A program made the position numbers and the translations under genes. A stretch of DNA of 64,000 nucleotides. It comes from Streptomyces rubellomurinus. Its GTDB lineage: Bacteria; Actinomycetota; Actinomycetes; Streptomycetales; Streptomycetaceae. Below are positions 46,425 through 55,128 of the stretch, piece by piece (positions within the stretch are counted from its first letter, which is position 1; each line of letters begins with the position of its first letter). The stretch is from the NCBI RefSeq assembly GCF_000961885.1, contig NZ_JZKH01000007.1:77160-141159 (forward strand), written 5' to 3'. The notes below the pieces were generated by a model. It worked only from the letters and a program-made list of their open reading frames with translations. It searched no databases and was not told the origin of the DNA.

Positions 46425-46481
46425 TGGACAACCGGGGAGTTCTCCGGTTAGCGTGGCAGCTAAGTGGGGAGTTCCCCGGTT
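46425..46481 (+). promoter_or_regulatory. SDR promoter with two TetR operators
   Basis: TGGACA (46425-46430) and TTAGCG (46448-46453) are 17 nt apart. Palindrome 1 (AACCGGGGA-GT-TCTCCGGTT, 46430-46449) fills the spacer. Palindrome 2 (AAGTGGGGA-GT-TCCCCGGTT, 46462-46481) starts 32 bp later, three helical turns, placing two dimers on the same face. Confidence 0.72.
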
Positions 46482-46533
46482 GTTGGGTTCCGGCGCTCCG
46501 TTCCATGCGTATCGAAAGACAGGGAGACCCCTG

Positions 46534-47379
46534 ATGACCAGCGAGAAGACCGTTCTGATCACCGGCACGTCCTCCGGCATCGGCCTGGCCGTCGCCGTGG
46601 CCGCCGCCCAGGCCGGCTGGACCTCCGTCGCCACCATGCGCGACACCGCCAAGGCCGGGGCCCTGCTCAAGGCCGCCGCCGAACTCGGCGTCACCGACCG
46701 CATCCGGGTCAAGCGCCTGGACGTGGCCGAAGCCGACAGCATCGCCGCCTGCCTGGACGAGGTGATCACCGAGCACGGCCGGCTCGACGCCCTGGTCAAC
46801 AACGCCGGAGCCGCCCGGGTCGGCACCCTCGAACAGTTGAGCCTCGACGACGTGCGCGCCGCGATGGAGGTCAACTTCTTCGGCGTCGTCGCCGCCACCC
46901 GCGCCGCCCTGCCGCACCTGCGGGCCTCCGGGGGCCGGGTGATCACCGTCACCAGCGTGGGCGGCGCGGTCGGCCAGCCCTTCAACGAGGCCTACTGCGC
47001 GGCCAAGTTCGCCGTCGAGGGCTTCATGGAGTCGCTGGCCCCCGTCGCGGCCACCGTCGGCGTGGACGTCACCGTGGTCGAACCGGGCGCGGTGGACAGC
47101 GAGTTCGTCGCCAACGCCGGGCTGGACATCCCCACCCTGCTCGCGGCGGCCGGGCCGTACGCGCCGGCCCTGCAGGCGTACCTCGCCCGCACCCAGCAGT
47201 CCTTCGGCAACGCCCAGACGCCGGCCGAGGCCGCGGCCCCGATCATCGAGGCGCTGACCGCGGACCGGCCCGCCTTCCGGGTCCAGACCTCGGCGTGGGC
47301 CCGGGAGTTCGTCGCCACCTCGCTCGCCGACCTCGACGGCTCCGCCGTCCAGTCGCTCACCCGCGACTGGGTCCGCTGA
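46534..47379 (+). CDS. Short-chain dehydrogenase/reductase
   Basis: The protein has 281 residues. The cofactor loop is TGTSSGIG (about 9-16), NNAGAA near 88, the catalytic Ser in VTSVGGAV and the YxxxK motif in EAYCAAKFAVEG (Tyr about 153, Lys 157). A basic residue after beta-2 (TMRDT) favours NADPH. It is a cytoplasmic oxidoreductase, induced when the divergent TetR releases. The substrate is unknown. AGGGAG precedes ATG 46534. Confidence 0.92.
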   Translation: MTSEKTVLITGTSSGIGLAVAVAAAQAGWTSVATMRDTAKAGALLKAAAELGVTDRIRVKRLDVAEADSIAACLDEVITEHGRLDALVNNAGAARVGTLEQLSLDDVRAAMEVNFFGVVAATRAALPHLRASGGRVITVTSVGGAVGQPFNEAYCAAKFAVEGFMESLAPVAATVGVDVTVVEPGAVDSEFVANAGLDIPTLLAAAGPYAPALQAYLARTQQSFGNAQTPAEAAAPIIEALTADRPAFRVQTSAWAREFVATSLADLDGSAVQSLTRDWVR

Positions 47380-47722
47380 CCGGGCGCCGCCGCGGGCCCG
47401 GGGCCCCCGCGTCGGCCGGCCGCGCGCCGAAGAACCGGCCCTGCTCGCAGAGTTCGTCGACGAGCGCGTTCTCCTCGGGCGTCAGCTGCTCGTCGAGGGC
47501 GACGCCGAGGAGCTGACGGGCCCGGGCCAACCGGCGGGCCACGTCCCAGTCGGCGACGAACTCGCCGACCGTGCGCGCGTCGGCCGTGCCGGCGGCCTGG
47601 CGGGAGCCGAGCCGGTCGAGGGAGACCACGAACTCGTTCAGGTCGCGCAGGATCGACACGAGCTGGTCGAGGGGGAGGCGGATCTCCCGAGCGGGCAGGT
47701 CGTTCGCGGGCAGGTCGTTCAT
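47357..47722 (-). CDS. Small helical protein of unknown function
   Basis: The protein has 121 residues. The N-terminus has a duplicated NDLPA. A helical core follows (LDQLVSILRDLNEFVVSLDRLGS, FVADWDVARRLARARQLLGVALDEQL), then a Pro/Arg-rich tail. The 3' end overlaps the SDR end by 23 nt on the opposite strand. No family recognised; codon use is normal for a real gene. Confidence 0.55.
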   Translation of the reverse strand: MNDLPANDLPAREIRLPLDQLVSILRDLNEFVVSLDRLGSRQAAGTADARTVGEFVADWDVARRLARARQLLGVALDEQLTPEENALVDELCEQGRFFGARPADAGAPGPRRRPVSGPSRG

Positions 47723-47760
47723 GCGGCGGCTTCCACTCCGGAGCGTGCTGGAAACGGGCG

Positions 47761-47797
47761 CCGCGTGGGAAGTCGGCCCGGCCGACTTCCCACGCGG
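47761..47797. terminator. Hairpin with the shared GAAGTCGGCC core (copy 2)
   Basis: Eighteen-base perfect arms around a single central C, arms beginning CCGCGTGGGAAGTCGG. It lies 10 nt beyond the stop of the FtsX-type permease gene. The inner 21 nt equal copy 1. Confidence 0.88.
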
Positions 47798-47806
47798 GGG
47801 CGGGGG

Positions 47807-50146
47807 CTACTCGTAGCGCAGGCCCGCGGGCGTGATCCGGCGCCACAGCGCCGGCAGGCTCAGCGCGGTGATCAGCAGCACCGCGGCCGCGCCCGCGCCG
47901 GTCATCAGGGCGATGTCGCCCCAGACGAAGGTGATCGGCAGCTTGACCAGGAAGAGCAGCGCGGCGCCCAGGGCCAGGCCGGAGGCCACGGCGAGGGCCA
48001 GGCCGAGCACGACCGGGACGAGGCTCTGGCAGAGCAGCGCGCCGGCCAGCGTGCGGGTGCGGGTGCCGAAGGCGGTGAGCACCGCCAGGGTGCGCCTGCG
48101 CTCGCGCAGTTGCTCCAGCAGGCCGACCAGCATGCTGGCGCCGATCAGGGTGAGGATCGCCACCGTCCCGGCCGTCAGGGCGCTGCGCACGCCCAGGAAG
48201 CGGGCGTCCGGCTGCCCGTTCGCGGGGTTGTGCACGCTGCTGGTCGGACTGATCAGCGCCGCGTTGGAGCGGATGCGGTCCTCGGCGTCCGGCGTGCCGG
48301 GCACCGGGTGCACCTCGACCATGGCCGCCTGGGAGTGCAGCAGCTCGGCCGGGAGCACGGACGGCGTGACCAGCACGACGTCCAGGTAGTGCGCGCGGCC
48401 GCCCTCCGGGGACCGCTGGACCGTGGCGCGGGAGGCCGGCAGCTGCCAGGTGCTCTCCGGCCGGCCGAGGGGCTGCAGCGTGACCGGTCCGCCGGCCGCG
48501 AGCGGGCTGCCGCCGGCCTGGCCGGACGACAGGCCGACGGCCGTGAACACGTCCCCGTCCGCGCACTGGGTGACGCGGTGGACGGCCGTCAGGGTGGCGC
48601 AGTCGGCCACCCGGATGGTGAACGGCCGGTCGCCGGCGGTGGCGTAGACCTCGGTGTAGCCGACCGCGTCGGCGACCCCGGGGCTGCGGCGTAGCTGGTC
48701 GGCGAGCTGCCCGGAGCGGTCCCCGGCCGCGTCGAAGTGGACGGACAGCGGGGCGCGGTCCTGGAGGGCGAGTTCGGCGGGGGTGGCGCTGCGGGCGGTG
48801 GCGAGCGAGCCGAGCAGGGTCTGCAGGGCGATCGTGCCGGCCACCGTCACGACGATGCCGGTCACCGGCCGGGCGGCGCTCTCCGGGCTGAACCGCAGCC
48901 GGCCGAGCGCCAGTTGCCAGGCCGGCGGCCCGCTGACCCGGCGCAGTGCGCGGGAGGCCAGGGCGACCAGCGGCGGCAGCAGCAGGGTGGCGCCGATCAG
49001 CAGCAGGAGCAGGCAGCCGACCAGGACGACCAGGGCCTCGTTGTCGCCGAGTGAGGTGAGCTTGCCGCGCTGGGTGAAGAGCAGGGTGAAGCCGAGCGCG
49101 GGCAGCGGCACCCGCCACCAGACGGCCCGCCGCCCTGCCCCGGTGCCGCGCAGCACGCCGAGCGGCTCGGCGGCGAGCCGGCGCATGGTCAGCATGGTGA
49201 CGGCGACGGCCAGCAGCGGGACGGCGACGAGCACCAGGGCGGCCAGCAGCGGCTGCGGTTGCAGGTCGTCGGCGAAGACGCTGAGCCCGGCGATCTTCAC
49301 GTGTTCGACCAGCGGGCGGCCGGCCAGGAAGAGGGCGGCGCCCAGCCCCAGGCCCACGAGCGCGCCGGCCAGTGATTCGCCGGCCGAGATCCGCGCGGTG
49401 GTGGCGCGGTCGGCGCCGGTCAGCCGTAGCGCGGCCAGCCGCCGGTCGCGGGCCTCGCTGCCGAACCGGGCGGCCGCGGCGACGAACACGGCCACCGGGC
49501 TGAGCAGGATCACCACGCCGACCACGGTGAGCAGCGTGAGGACGGGGTCGACCGGCTTGGGCGGCAGCTCGTCCTCGAAGTGGTCGATCCGCAGGGTCGA
49601 CGGGTCGGCGTCGCTCAGCCGGTCGCTGCCCAGGTAGAAGGCGTAGTCGCCGGGGCCGGCCAGGCCGGCGGGGCCGATCGTGCCGGTGACGGGCTGGGGG
49701 TAGCGCTCGCGCAGCAGGGCCGCGTCGGGGGAGCGCAGCAGCTCGGCCAGGGCCGGGGAGACGGCGAGCGTGTTGGGCGCCGGGTAGGCGCTCAGGCCGG
49801 GCGGCAGCGGGGAGTCGGGCCCTTCGGGCTGCACGATCCGGCCGAAGAACTCCTCGCCGCGGTAGACGCCGCGGGCGTCGTGGATCAGCAGGCTGTGGTC
49901 GGAGCGCGGTGCGATGTCGGCGGAGACGACGGCGCCGCTCTGGATGCGCAGCTTGTCGTCGCGGTGCTCGCGCACGGTGGGGAAGGAGGCGGCGAGCAGC
50001 AGGGTGGCCACGCCGAGGCCGACGCCGATCGCGGTCAGCGCGGTGCGCAGCCGGCTGTCCCGGCCGCCGGTGAACGCCAGGCGCAGGCCGAGCAGCAGGT
50101 CGGTGGCGAAGCGGGAGATCGGGCGGGAGTGCGGGCGGTCCGTCAT
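47807..50146 (-). CDS. FtsX/MacB-type ABC permease, duplicated form
   Basis: The protein has 779 residues. It has an N-terminal helix (about 33-55), an extracytoplasmic domain, then FtsX helices (VDPVLTLLTVVGVVILLSPVAVFVAAAARFG and onwards), a middle helix group, a second extracellular domain, and a final FtsX triplet with LLEQLRERRRTLAVLTAFGTRTRTL as coupling region. This two-FtsX arrangement is typical of actinobacterial exporters of lipoproteins, peptides or antibiotics. It overlaps the ATPase by ATGA. The PadR regulator controls the operon. Confidence 0.88.
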   Translation of the reverse strand: MTDRPHSRPISRFATDLLLGLRLAFTGGRDSRLRTALTAIGVGLGVATLLLAASFPTVREHRDDKLRIQSGAVVSADIAPRSDHSLLIHDARGVYRGEEFFGRIVQPEGPDSPLPPGLSAYPAPNTLAVSPALAELLRSPDAALLRERYPQPVTGTIGPAGLAGPGDYAFYLGSDRLSDADPSTLRIDHFEDELPPKPVDPVLTLLTVVGVVILLSPVAVFVAAAARFGSEARDRRLAALRLTGADRATTARISAGESLAGALVGLGLGAALFLAGRPLVEHVKIAGLSVFADDLQPQPLLAALVLVAVPLLAVAVTMLTMRRLAAEPLGVLRGTGAGRRAVWWRVPLPALGFTLLFTQRGKLTSLGDNEALVVLVGCLLLLLIGATLLLPPLVALASRALRRVSGPPAWQLALGRLRFSPESAARPVTGIVVTVAGTIALQTLLGSLATARSATPAELALQDRAPLSVHFDAAGDRSGQLADQLRRSPGVADAVGYTEVYATAGDRPFTIRVADCATLTAVHRVTQCADGDVFTAVGLSSGQAGGSPLAAGGPVTLQPLGRPESTWQLPASRATVQRSPEGGRAHYLDVVLVTPSVLPAELLHSQAAMVEVHPVPGTPDAEDRIRSNAALISPTSSVHNPANGQPDARFLGVRSALTAGTVAILTLIGASMLVGLLEQLRERRRTLAVLTAFGTRTRTLAGALLCQSLVPVVLGLALAVASGLALGAALLFLVKLPITFVWGDIALMTGAGAAAVLLITALSLPALWRRITPAGLRYE

Positions 50147-50877
50147 CGGCCCCGCCCGGGCTCGCGGGTGCGGCCGTCCTGCACGACGACCTCGCGGTCC
50201 GCGTAGGCGGCCACCCGCATGTCGTGGGTGACCAGCAGCACGGCCGCGCCGGACTCCCGGGCGGCGGTCACCAGCAGCGCCATCACCCGCTCGCTGTTCA
50301 GCGAGTCGAGCGCGCCGGTGGGCTCGTCGGCGAAGACCACCGCGGGCCCGGTGACCAGCGCACGGGCGATCGCGGCCCGCTGGCCCTGGCCGCCGGACAG
50401 CTCGCCGGGCCGCTTGTCGGCCAGGTCGGCGACGTCCAGCCGGTCCAGCCACTCCCGGGCCCGCTCCTCGGCGGGGCGCCGGCGCATGCCGTTCAGCCGC
50501 AGCGGGAGCGCCGTGTTCTCCAGGCAGGAGAGTTCGGGCACCAGCTGGCCGAACTGGAACACGAAGCCGAAGTCGGCCCGGCGCAGCGCGCTGCGGGCGC
50601 TGTCGGAGAGGCCGGCCAGGTCCTGGCCGCGGTAGCTGACGGTGCCGGCGTCGGGCCGGATCAGGCCGGCCAGGCAGTGCAGCAGGGTGGACTTGCCGGA
50701 GCCGGAGGCGCCCAGCACGGCGACGAGTTCGCCGGGGCCGATCTCCAGGGAGGCGCCGTCGAGGGCCTGGGTGAGGCCGAAGCCCTTCCGTACGTCGGTG
50801 GCGGCGAGCAGCGCGCCCTCGGCGCGCGGGTCGGCGCCGGCGTCGGGAGCGGCGGCGGTGATGGGGGCGGTGGACAT
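50143..50877 (-). CDS. ABC ATPase, LolD/MacB type
   Basis: The protein has 244 residues. Walker A GASGSGKST (about 55-63), Q-loop FGFVFQFGQLVPELS, signature LSGGQGQRAAIARAL, Walker B VVFADEPTGALDS and switch His in VTHD. The GQ variation (GGQGQR for GGQQQR) is mild. It partners the permease downstream. The start overlaps the PadR stop (TGATG), so all three genes form one translation-coupled operon. Confidence 0.93.
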   Translation of the reverse strand: MSTAPITAAAPDAGADPRAEGALLAATDVRKGFGLTQALDGASLEIGPGELVAVLGASGSGKSTLLHCLAGLIRPDAGTVSYRGQDLAGLSDSARSALRRADFGFVFQFGQLVPELSCLENTALPLRLNGMRRRPAEERAREWLDRLDVADLADKRPGELSGGQGQRAAIARALVTGPAVVFADEPTGALDSLNSERVMALLVTAARESGAAVLLVTHDMRVAAYADREVVVQDGRTREPGRGR

Positions 50878-51401
50878 CAGGCGCGCACCTTCCCGGCCAG
50901 TTCGTCGAGGCGGGACGCGGTCAGCTCCAGCCAGCGCAGGTCGGCGTCCAGGTGGATCAGCGCGTGGTCGCAGAGCAGCTGGTCGGCCAGGTCGCCGGCC
51001 AGCTTGCGGCGGGTCAGTTCGCGCATGTGGCGCAGGTGCTCGGCGCGCTGGGTCTCCAGCACCTCCCGGGCCGGGCGGCCGGTCATCAGGGCCAGCACCA
51101 CCTTGGTGTAGAGGGTGCTCTGCAGGTAGGAGGCGGGGCTCTCGGGCTCGGTCAGCCAGCGGCTGACGTCGGTGATCCCGGCCTCGGTGATCACGTACCG
51201 CTTGCGCTCGGGGCCCTCGCCCTGCTCGGTGCCGCAGGCCTCGACCAGGCCGTTCTTCAGCAGCCGGGAGAGCGTCGCGTAGACCTGGCCGTAGGGGAGC
51301 GCACGGGCCCGGCCGAAGCGCTCGTCGTAGGCGCGTTTGAGGTCGTAGCCGTGGCGCGGACCGGGCTCCAGGAGCCCCAGGATGGTGTGACCGAGTGACA
51401 T
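50877..51401 (-). CDS. PadR-family repressor
   Basis: The protein has 174 residues. The PadR winged helix is clear: LGHTILGLLEPGPRHGYDLKRAYDERFGRARALPYGQVYATLSRLLKNGLVEAC...KRYVITEAG. A Vir-type C-terminal dimerisation helix pair follows. As first gene of the exporter operon it most likely autorepresses through the palindrome directly upstream and responds to the exported compound. Confidence 0.93.
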   Translation of the reverse strand: MSLGHTILGLLEPGPRHGYDLKRAYDERFGRARALPYGQVYATLSRLLKNGLVEACGTEQGEGPERKRYVITEAGITDVSRWLTEPESPASYLQSTLYTKVVLALMTGRPAREVLETQRAEHLRHMRELTRRKLAGDLADQLLCDHALIHLDADLRWLELTASRLDELAGKVRA

Positions 51402-51410
51402 GCGAGTGAC

Positions 51411-51427
51411 TATACATAAGGTGTATA
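51411..51427 (-). promoter_or_regulatory. PadR operator overlapping a leaderless promoter
   Basis: TATACA-TAAGG-TGTATA is a perfect 6+6 inverted repeat in an AT-rich patch. On the reverse strand TATAGT, just beyond the site, lies seven bases before ATG 51401, so the mRNA would be leaderless and blocked by a bound repressor. Confidence 0.7.
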
Positions 51428-51487
51428 CATCGAGTGCACAGCCGGGCGGCCTCGGCTGATGCGGGCTCAGGGCGCTCTGCCCCGGCG

Positions 51488-52453
51488 TCAGAGGAGGCTG
51501 TGGCCGAAGGAGGTGAGGCCGTGCCGGACGTGTCGGCCGCGGCGTTCGGTGGTGATGGCGCCCGCTTCCCGCAGGGCGGTCGCATGGGCCGAGGCGGTCG
51601 GTGCGGAGACGGTCAGCCGGACGGCCAACTCGGCGGTGCTGCACGGGCCTTGGGCGACCGCCCGGAGTGCGCGGGCCCGGGCGGGGCCGAGCAGCGCGGT
51701 GAGGCCGTCCGCGCTGCGGGCGGGGTGGACGCCGCTCGGGTACAGCAGGGCGGGTTGGCGGTCGTCGCAGAGCGGGACGGCGACGCCGGAGAGGAAGAGG
51801 TTCGGGCGCAGTTGCAGCCCGCGACCGCCGAGGTCGTACCTGAGCTGCCACTCCGGGGTGACGTAGCGCAGGACGCCCTCGTCGTGCCAGGTCAGGTCCG
51901 GGTGGAGCTGCGACAGCATCGTGCCGAGACCCGCCTCGGCGATGGTGCGCGTGCGCGCGGCGACGTCGGCCCGCAGGGCGCGCTGGATCTCCGGCCAGTC
52001 CGGCGCGAGGCAGGACCGGAACAGCACCCAGGCGGCGTCGGCGACCCGGCGCAGGTGGTGCGGGCCGTCGTCGCGCAGCTCGGTGATGATGCGGGGGAGC
52101 CGGGGCCCGGTGCCGTAGAACTCCATCGCCCCGTTGATCTCGGCCTCGGGGACGGCGAGCATGGCGTCGAGCTCGTCGGTGAGGGACAGGCCGGCGGCCG
52201 CCGCGTCGCCGCCGAGGAACAGCGGCACGCCGAGCGGGCTCGCGTTCACCAGGTCGATGAACGGTGCCGCGCGGCCGGGCACGTGGCCGCGCACCCGGCG
52301 CCACCAGTCCTCGCGGTGCAGGGAGTCGCGGCTGCAGTGGTGCTGCGGGCCGGCCACCCCGCCCAGCACGTGGTCCAGAGGGGAGACCGCGAACCGGACG
52401 CGCGCCAGGTCAGCGATTCCGAAACCGATTTCGAGCACGGTCGATGGTGTCAT
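51488..52453 (-). CDS. ArsR-type regulator with N-terminal effector domain
   Basis: The protein has 321 residues. The C-terminal ~75 residues are a winged helix (ARALRAVAQGPCSTAELAVRLTVSAPTASAHATALREAGAITTERRGRHVRHGLT). The long N-terminal part (DUF5937-like, opening MTPSTVLEIGFGIADLARVRFAVSPL) is an uncharacterised sensing domain common in actinobacterial regulators. No target is obvious; the neighbour on the other side is a separate forward gene. Confidence 0.82.
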   Translation of the reverse strand: MTPSTVLEIGFGIADLARVRFAVSPLDHVLGGVAGPQHHCSRDSLHREDWWRRVRGHVPGRAAPFIDLVNASPLGVPLFLGGDAAAAGLSLTDELDAMLAVPEAEINGAMEFYGTGPRLPRIITELRDDGPHHLRRVADAAWVLFRSCLAPDWPEIQRALRADVAARTRTIAEAGLGTMLSQLHPDLTWHDEGVLRYVTPEWQLRYDLGGRGLQLRPNLFLSGVAVPLCDDRQPALLYPSGVHPARSADGLTALLGPARARALRAVAQGPCSTAELAVRLTVSAPTASAHATALREAGAITTERRGRHVRHGLTSFGHSLL

Positions 52454-52524
52454 GTCCGTGCTGGGCCCACCGCGATCGGGTGCCGGGCCCTCGGGTGGGA
52501 ACGGACGGAGGCCATACTCGACGG

Positions 52525-53031
52525 ATGAAGCTCGCGGAGGTGCTGACGGAGTTCGGGGTGGCGGGCGGCGTCGTGGGACTGCGGCCGCTGGGGAGCCTGG
52601 CGGACGCGGTGGCCGGGCTCGGCCCGCCCGGGAGGGGTGGCCCCCTGTTCGACGGGAAGGCCTGGCCGCAGTGGTTCATGTTCGGGGACGCGACGATCGA
52701 GGTCTGCGGCTGCGAGCTGATCAACGCGGTCTCGATGCGCACCTGGTACGAGGAGGTCCGGGTGCCGGGGGTGCGGCCCGGGGAGCTCCACATCCTGCCG
52801 GCGGCGGTCGGGTTCGGGGAGTTGGAGCGGGCGCTGGCCGGCGTCGGCGTCGGCTGGCGCAGGATCCGGGAGAGCGAGGACGCGTTCGCGATGGAGGTCG
52901 AGCCGGCGGGAAGGCCCGAGTTGACGGTCGTGTTCACCTTCACCACGGACGAGGGCGAGCCCCAAGGGCTGCTCTACTCCGTGCACGCCCGCGAACACGT
53001 CCACGCGTGCCCGTCCGGCACGAGCGCGTAG
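52525..53031 (+). CDS. Unknown protein, 168 residues
   Basis: A compact alpha/beta protein without signal peptide: KLAEVLTEFGVAGGVVGLRPLGS opens with a helix and strand, then GDATIEVCGCELINAV, WYEEVRVPGV and VVFTFTTDEGEPQGLLYSVHA. The pattern resembles immunity-type or SUKH-like small proteins, but the match is not firm. ATG 52525 has ACGGACGG upstream. It has no operon partner. Confidence 0.55.
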   Translation: MKLAEVLTEFGVAGGVVGLRPLGSLADAVAGLGPPGRGGPLFDGKAWPQWFMFGDATIEVCGCELINAVSMRTWYEEVRVPGVRPGELHILPAAVGFGELERALAGVGVGWRRIRESEDAFAMEVEPAGRPELTVVFTFTTDEGEPQGLLYSVHAREHVHACPSGTSA

Positions 53032-53148
53032 CGGCGGGCCCGTTCGGGTGAACCGTCCGCCGGTTGCTTCGTCCGCGGTCGGTCGACCGGCAAGCTAAGC
53101 CGCGCGATTCGTCTCTCCGTAGCAGTTTTCTGGCGAAAGGGCCGGCCG

Positions 53149-53748
53149 ATGACGCGTGCGCTGATCGTGGTGGATGTACAACGGGACTTCTGTGAGGGCG
53201 GGAACGTCCCGGTCGGCGGCGGCGCCGATCGGGCGCGTGCGATCGCCGAGCTGATCCAGGGCCCCGAGCGCGGGAGTTGGACACGGGTGATCGCCACCCG
53301 CGACCATCACATCGACCCCGGCGACCACTTCTCCAAGCACCCCGACTTCGACCACTCCTTCCCGGTGCACTGCGTGGCGGGCAGCGACGGCAGCGAGTTT
53401 CACTCGGCCTTCGCGCCCGCCGTCGCGGCCGGGGCCGTCGACGAGGTGTTCTTCAAGGGCGCCCACTCCGCCTCCAAGAGCGGCTTCGAGGGCTTCTCCG
53501 AGGACGGCACCCCGCTCGCCGACTGGCTGCACGACCGGGGCGTGGACGCCGTGGACGTGGTCGGCATCGCCACCGACCACTGCGTGAAGGCCACCGCCCT
53601 GGACGCCGTACGGGCCGGCTTCGCCACCCGGGTCCTGCTCGACTACACGGCGGGCGTGGCGCCGCACACCACGGCCGCCGCGATCACCGAACTGACAGAA
53701 GCCGGAGTCGAGTTGGCGGGCTCGCCGGTGGTGAAGGCGAACGCCTGA
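53149..53748 (+). CDS. pncA: Nicotinamidase
   Basis: The protein has 199 residues. The catalytic Asp is in LIVVDVQRDFCEGG (about Asp 9), the metal motif DHHIDPGDH matches D-x-H-x5-H, the Lys is in VFFKGAHS, and the nucleophile Cys lies in GIATDHCVKATALDA. It deamidates nicotinamide to nicotinate for NAD+ recycling. GAAAGG precedes ATG 53149. Isochorismatase relatives lack this set, so PncA is favoured. Confidence 0.93.
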   Translation: MTRALIVVDVQRDFCEGGNVPVGGGADRARAIAELIQGPERGSWTRVIATRDHHIDPGDHFSKHPDFDHSFPVHCVAGSDGSEFHSAFAPAVAAGAVDEVFFKGAHSASKSGFEGFSEDGTPLADWLHDRGVDAVDVVGIATDHCVKATALDAVRAGFATRVLLDYTAGVAPHTTAAAITELTEAGVELAGSPVVKANA

Positions 53749-53752
53749 GCGG

Positions 53753-54841
53753 TCACCCGTCGAAGCGGGACCAGCTGAACCCGTGTGCGAGCAGCGGCGT
53801 CAACGCGGCGCGGTGAAGTGCACCGAAGGTGACGACCGCCTCGTGCTCGTCGCTGCTGACCATCGCGAGCAGCCCGGGCGCGACGTGGAACCGCGCGGCG
53901 CTGTACGCCGGCAGGAACGGGCTCAGCGGGACGGGCCGCAGCGGCCGCAGCAGCGGGTCGAGCCGTGCGAGCGGCGCGCTCTGCGCCCAGGCCTGGTAGG
54001 GCGCGCCGTTCAGCGCCTCGTAGAGCGTGAACTGGAGCAGGAAGCGGCTCAGCGGCTCGGCCTCGACGCTCGTCTCGGGCTCGTCGTACGGATCCTCGGT
54101 GTGCCACACCCGGGGGTCGGCCTTGCCCGGGCCCTCCGGCGGCCACGGGACGGACCAGTCCATCCCGCCGCCGAGCCACTCGGCGAACACCAGCCGGCCG
54201 CCCAGCGGTCCGGAGGCCCGGCGGGGCCGTTCCAGCATCGGGTCCCGGAAGCGCAGCAGCGCCGGGCGCCGTCGGGCCAGGTGGTGGTAGGCGGCCAACG
54301 CCTGGGGCAGGCCGTCGAGTTCGGGCTCCGGGCCGGGCGCGTGCTCGGCCGGGAACCAGCCGAGGGCGAAGGCCTCCAGGGCCTGGAGCGGCTGCACCTC
54401 CACCTGGTCCACCCACTCCACCCCGGGGACCGGCCCGGGCGCGGGGACCGGCCGTACGAGGTCCAACAGCTCGCGGTGGAGCGGCTGTTCGAAGCGCAGC
54501 TCGACGCCCCGCGCGTCGGCGGGCGCGGACGCGGCCCGGGCGGCGATCGCCGTGCCGAGTGGCAGGCAGCCGCCGTCGAGGCGGGCGAAGACCCGGACCG
54601 GCCACTGGGCGGGGTGGACGAGCCGCAGGTGGAGGGCCGGTACGGCGGCGCCGGGCAGCAGGACGCTGGTGTCGTTCTGCACGCCGCTGACCCCGGGGCG
54701 GTCCCCGGCCTCGACGACGACGACGGTGGCGTCCGGTCCCGTCGCGAGCACGGCAGGGCCCAGCTCGTACCGCTGGAATCCGGGGCCGGCGTCGGTGAGC
54801 GCGGCCGCCTCGGTGATCAGGGACGGGAGCGTCTGTGTCAT
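53753..54841 (-). CDS. Unknown protein, 362 residues
   Basis: It is soluble with no signal peptide. The N-terminal half is beta-rich (RYELGPAVLATGPDATVVVVEAGDRPG, ALHLRLVHPAQWPVRVFARLDGGCLP); the rest has WF/WP-rich segments (EAFALGWFPAEHAPGPEPELDGLPQALAAYHHLARR, GGGMDWSVPWPPEG). It resembles actinobacterial proteins of unknown function that travel with immunity or SMI1-like clusters, but I cannot name a family. It is convergent with pncA, 4 nt apart. Confidence 0.6.
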   Translation of the reverse strand: MTQTLPSLITEAAALTDAGPGFQRYELGPAVLATGPDATVVVVEAGDRPGVSGVQNDTSVLLPGAAVPALHLRLVHPAQWPVRVFARLDGGCLPLGTAIAARAASAPADARGVELRFEQPLHRELLDLVRPVPAPGPVPGVEWVDQVEVQPLQALEAFALGWFPAEHAPGPEPELDGLPQALAAYHHLARRRPALLRFRDPMLERPRRASGPLGGRLVFAEWLGGGMDWSVPWPPEGPGKADPRVWHTEDPYDEPETSVEAEPLSRFLLQFTLYEALNGAPYQAWAQSAPLARLDPLLRPLRPVPLSPFLPAYSAARFHVAPGLLAMVSSDEHEAVVTFGALHRAALTPLLAHGFSWSRFDG

Positions 54842-54950
54842 GGCGAGCAGCCTAGCGATCCGTCACCTCCGCCGGGGCGGCGATCAACTCGCTGACCGGC
54901 CGGGGCGGTTCCTTCCGTCGCGCGCCCCGTGAGGCGCCCGTGACGCGCCC

Positions 54951-54998
54951 CGCGCCGGGTAGCGCGCCGGGTGACGCGCGGGGTGCCGCGCCGGGTAA
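54951..54998. repeat. Four tandem 12-bp repeats
   Basis: Four 12-bp units derived from CGCGCCGGGTRR lie at 54951, 54963, 54975 and 54987. Similar GCGCC steps precede them. They lie about 110-160 nt downstream (in its promoter direction) of the 54841 start and 120 nt from the sugar-operon operator. Role unknown. Confidence 0.6.
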
Positions 54999-55091
54999 CG
55001 GAAGGGTTGCGGAGGCGGTCCCTCCCGTACGCGGGTCTTGACGGCGCGGGGAGACCGGGCGTTTGCTGTGACCCGCTCGTTCGAGCCTGTT

Positions 55092-55128
55092 TGGTTCTGG
55101 TTTGTTTTGTGTGTTTGAACGTTCAAAT
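55092..55128 (+). promoter_or_regulatory. Promoter and LacI-type operator of the alpha-galactoside operon
   Basis: TTTGAACGTTCAAA (55115-55128) is a perfect 14-bp palindrome centred on CG, the hallmark of LacI-family sites. TTGGTT (55092-55097) with TTTGAA (55115-55120) at 17-nt spacing forms a weak -35/-10, so a bound repressor would cover the -10. The LacI gene at 60054 ends the same operon. Confidence 0.68.

Noticed and set aside
55075..55086. GCTCG-TT-CGAGC as a second LacI site
   Set aside because: Not homologous to TTTGAACGTTCAAA and lacks a central CG; likely chance.
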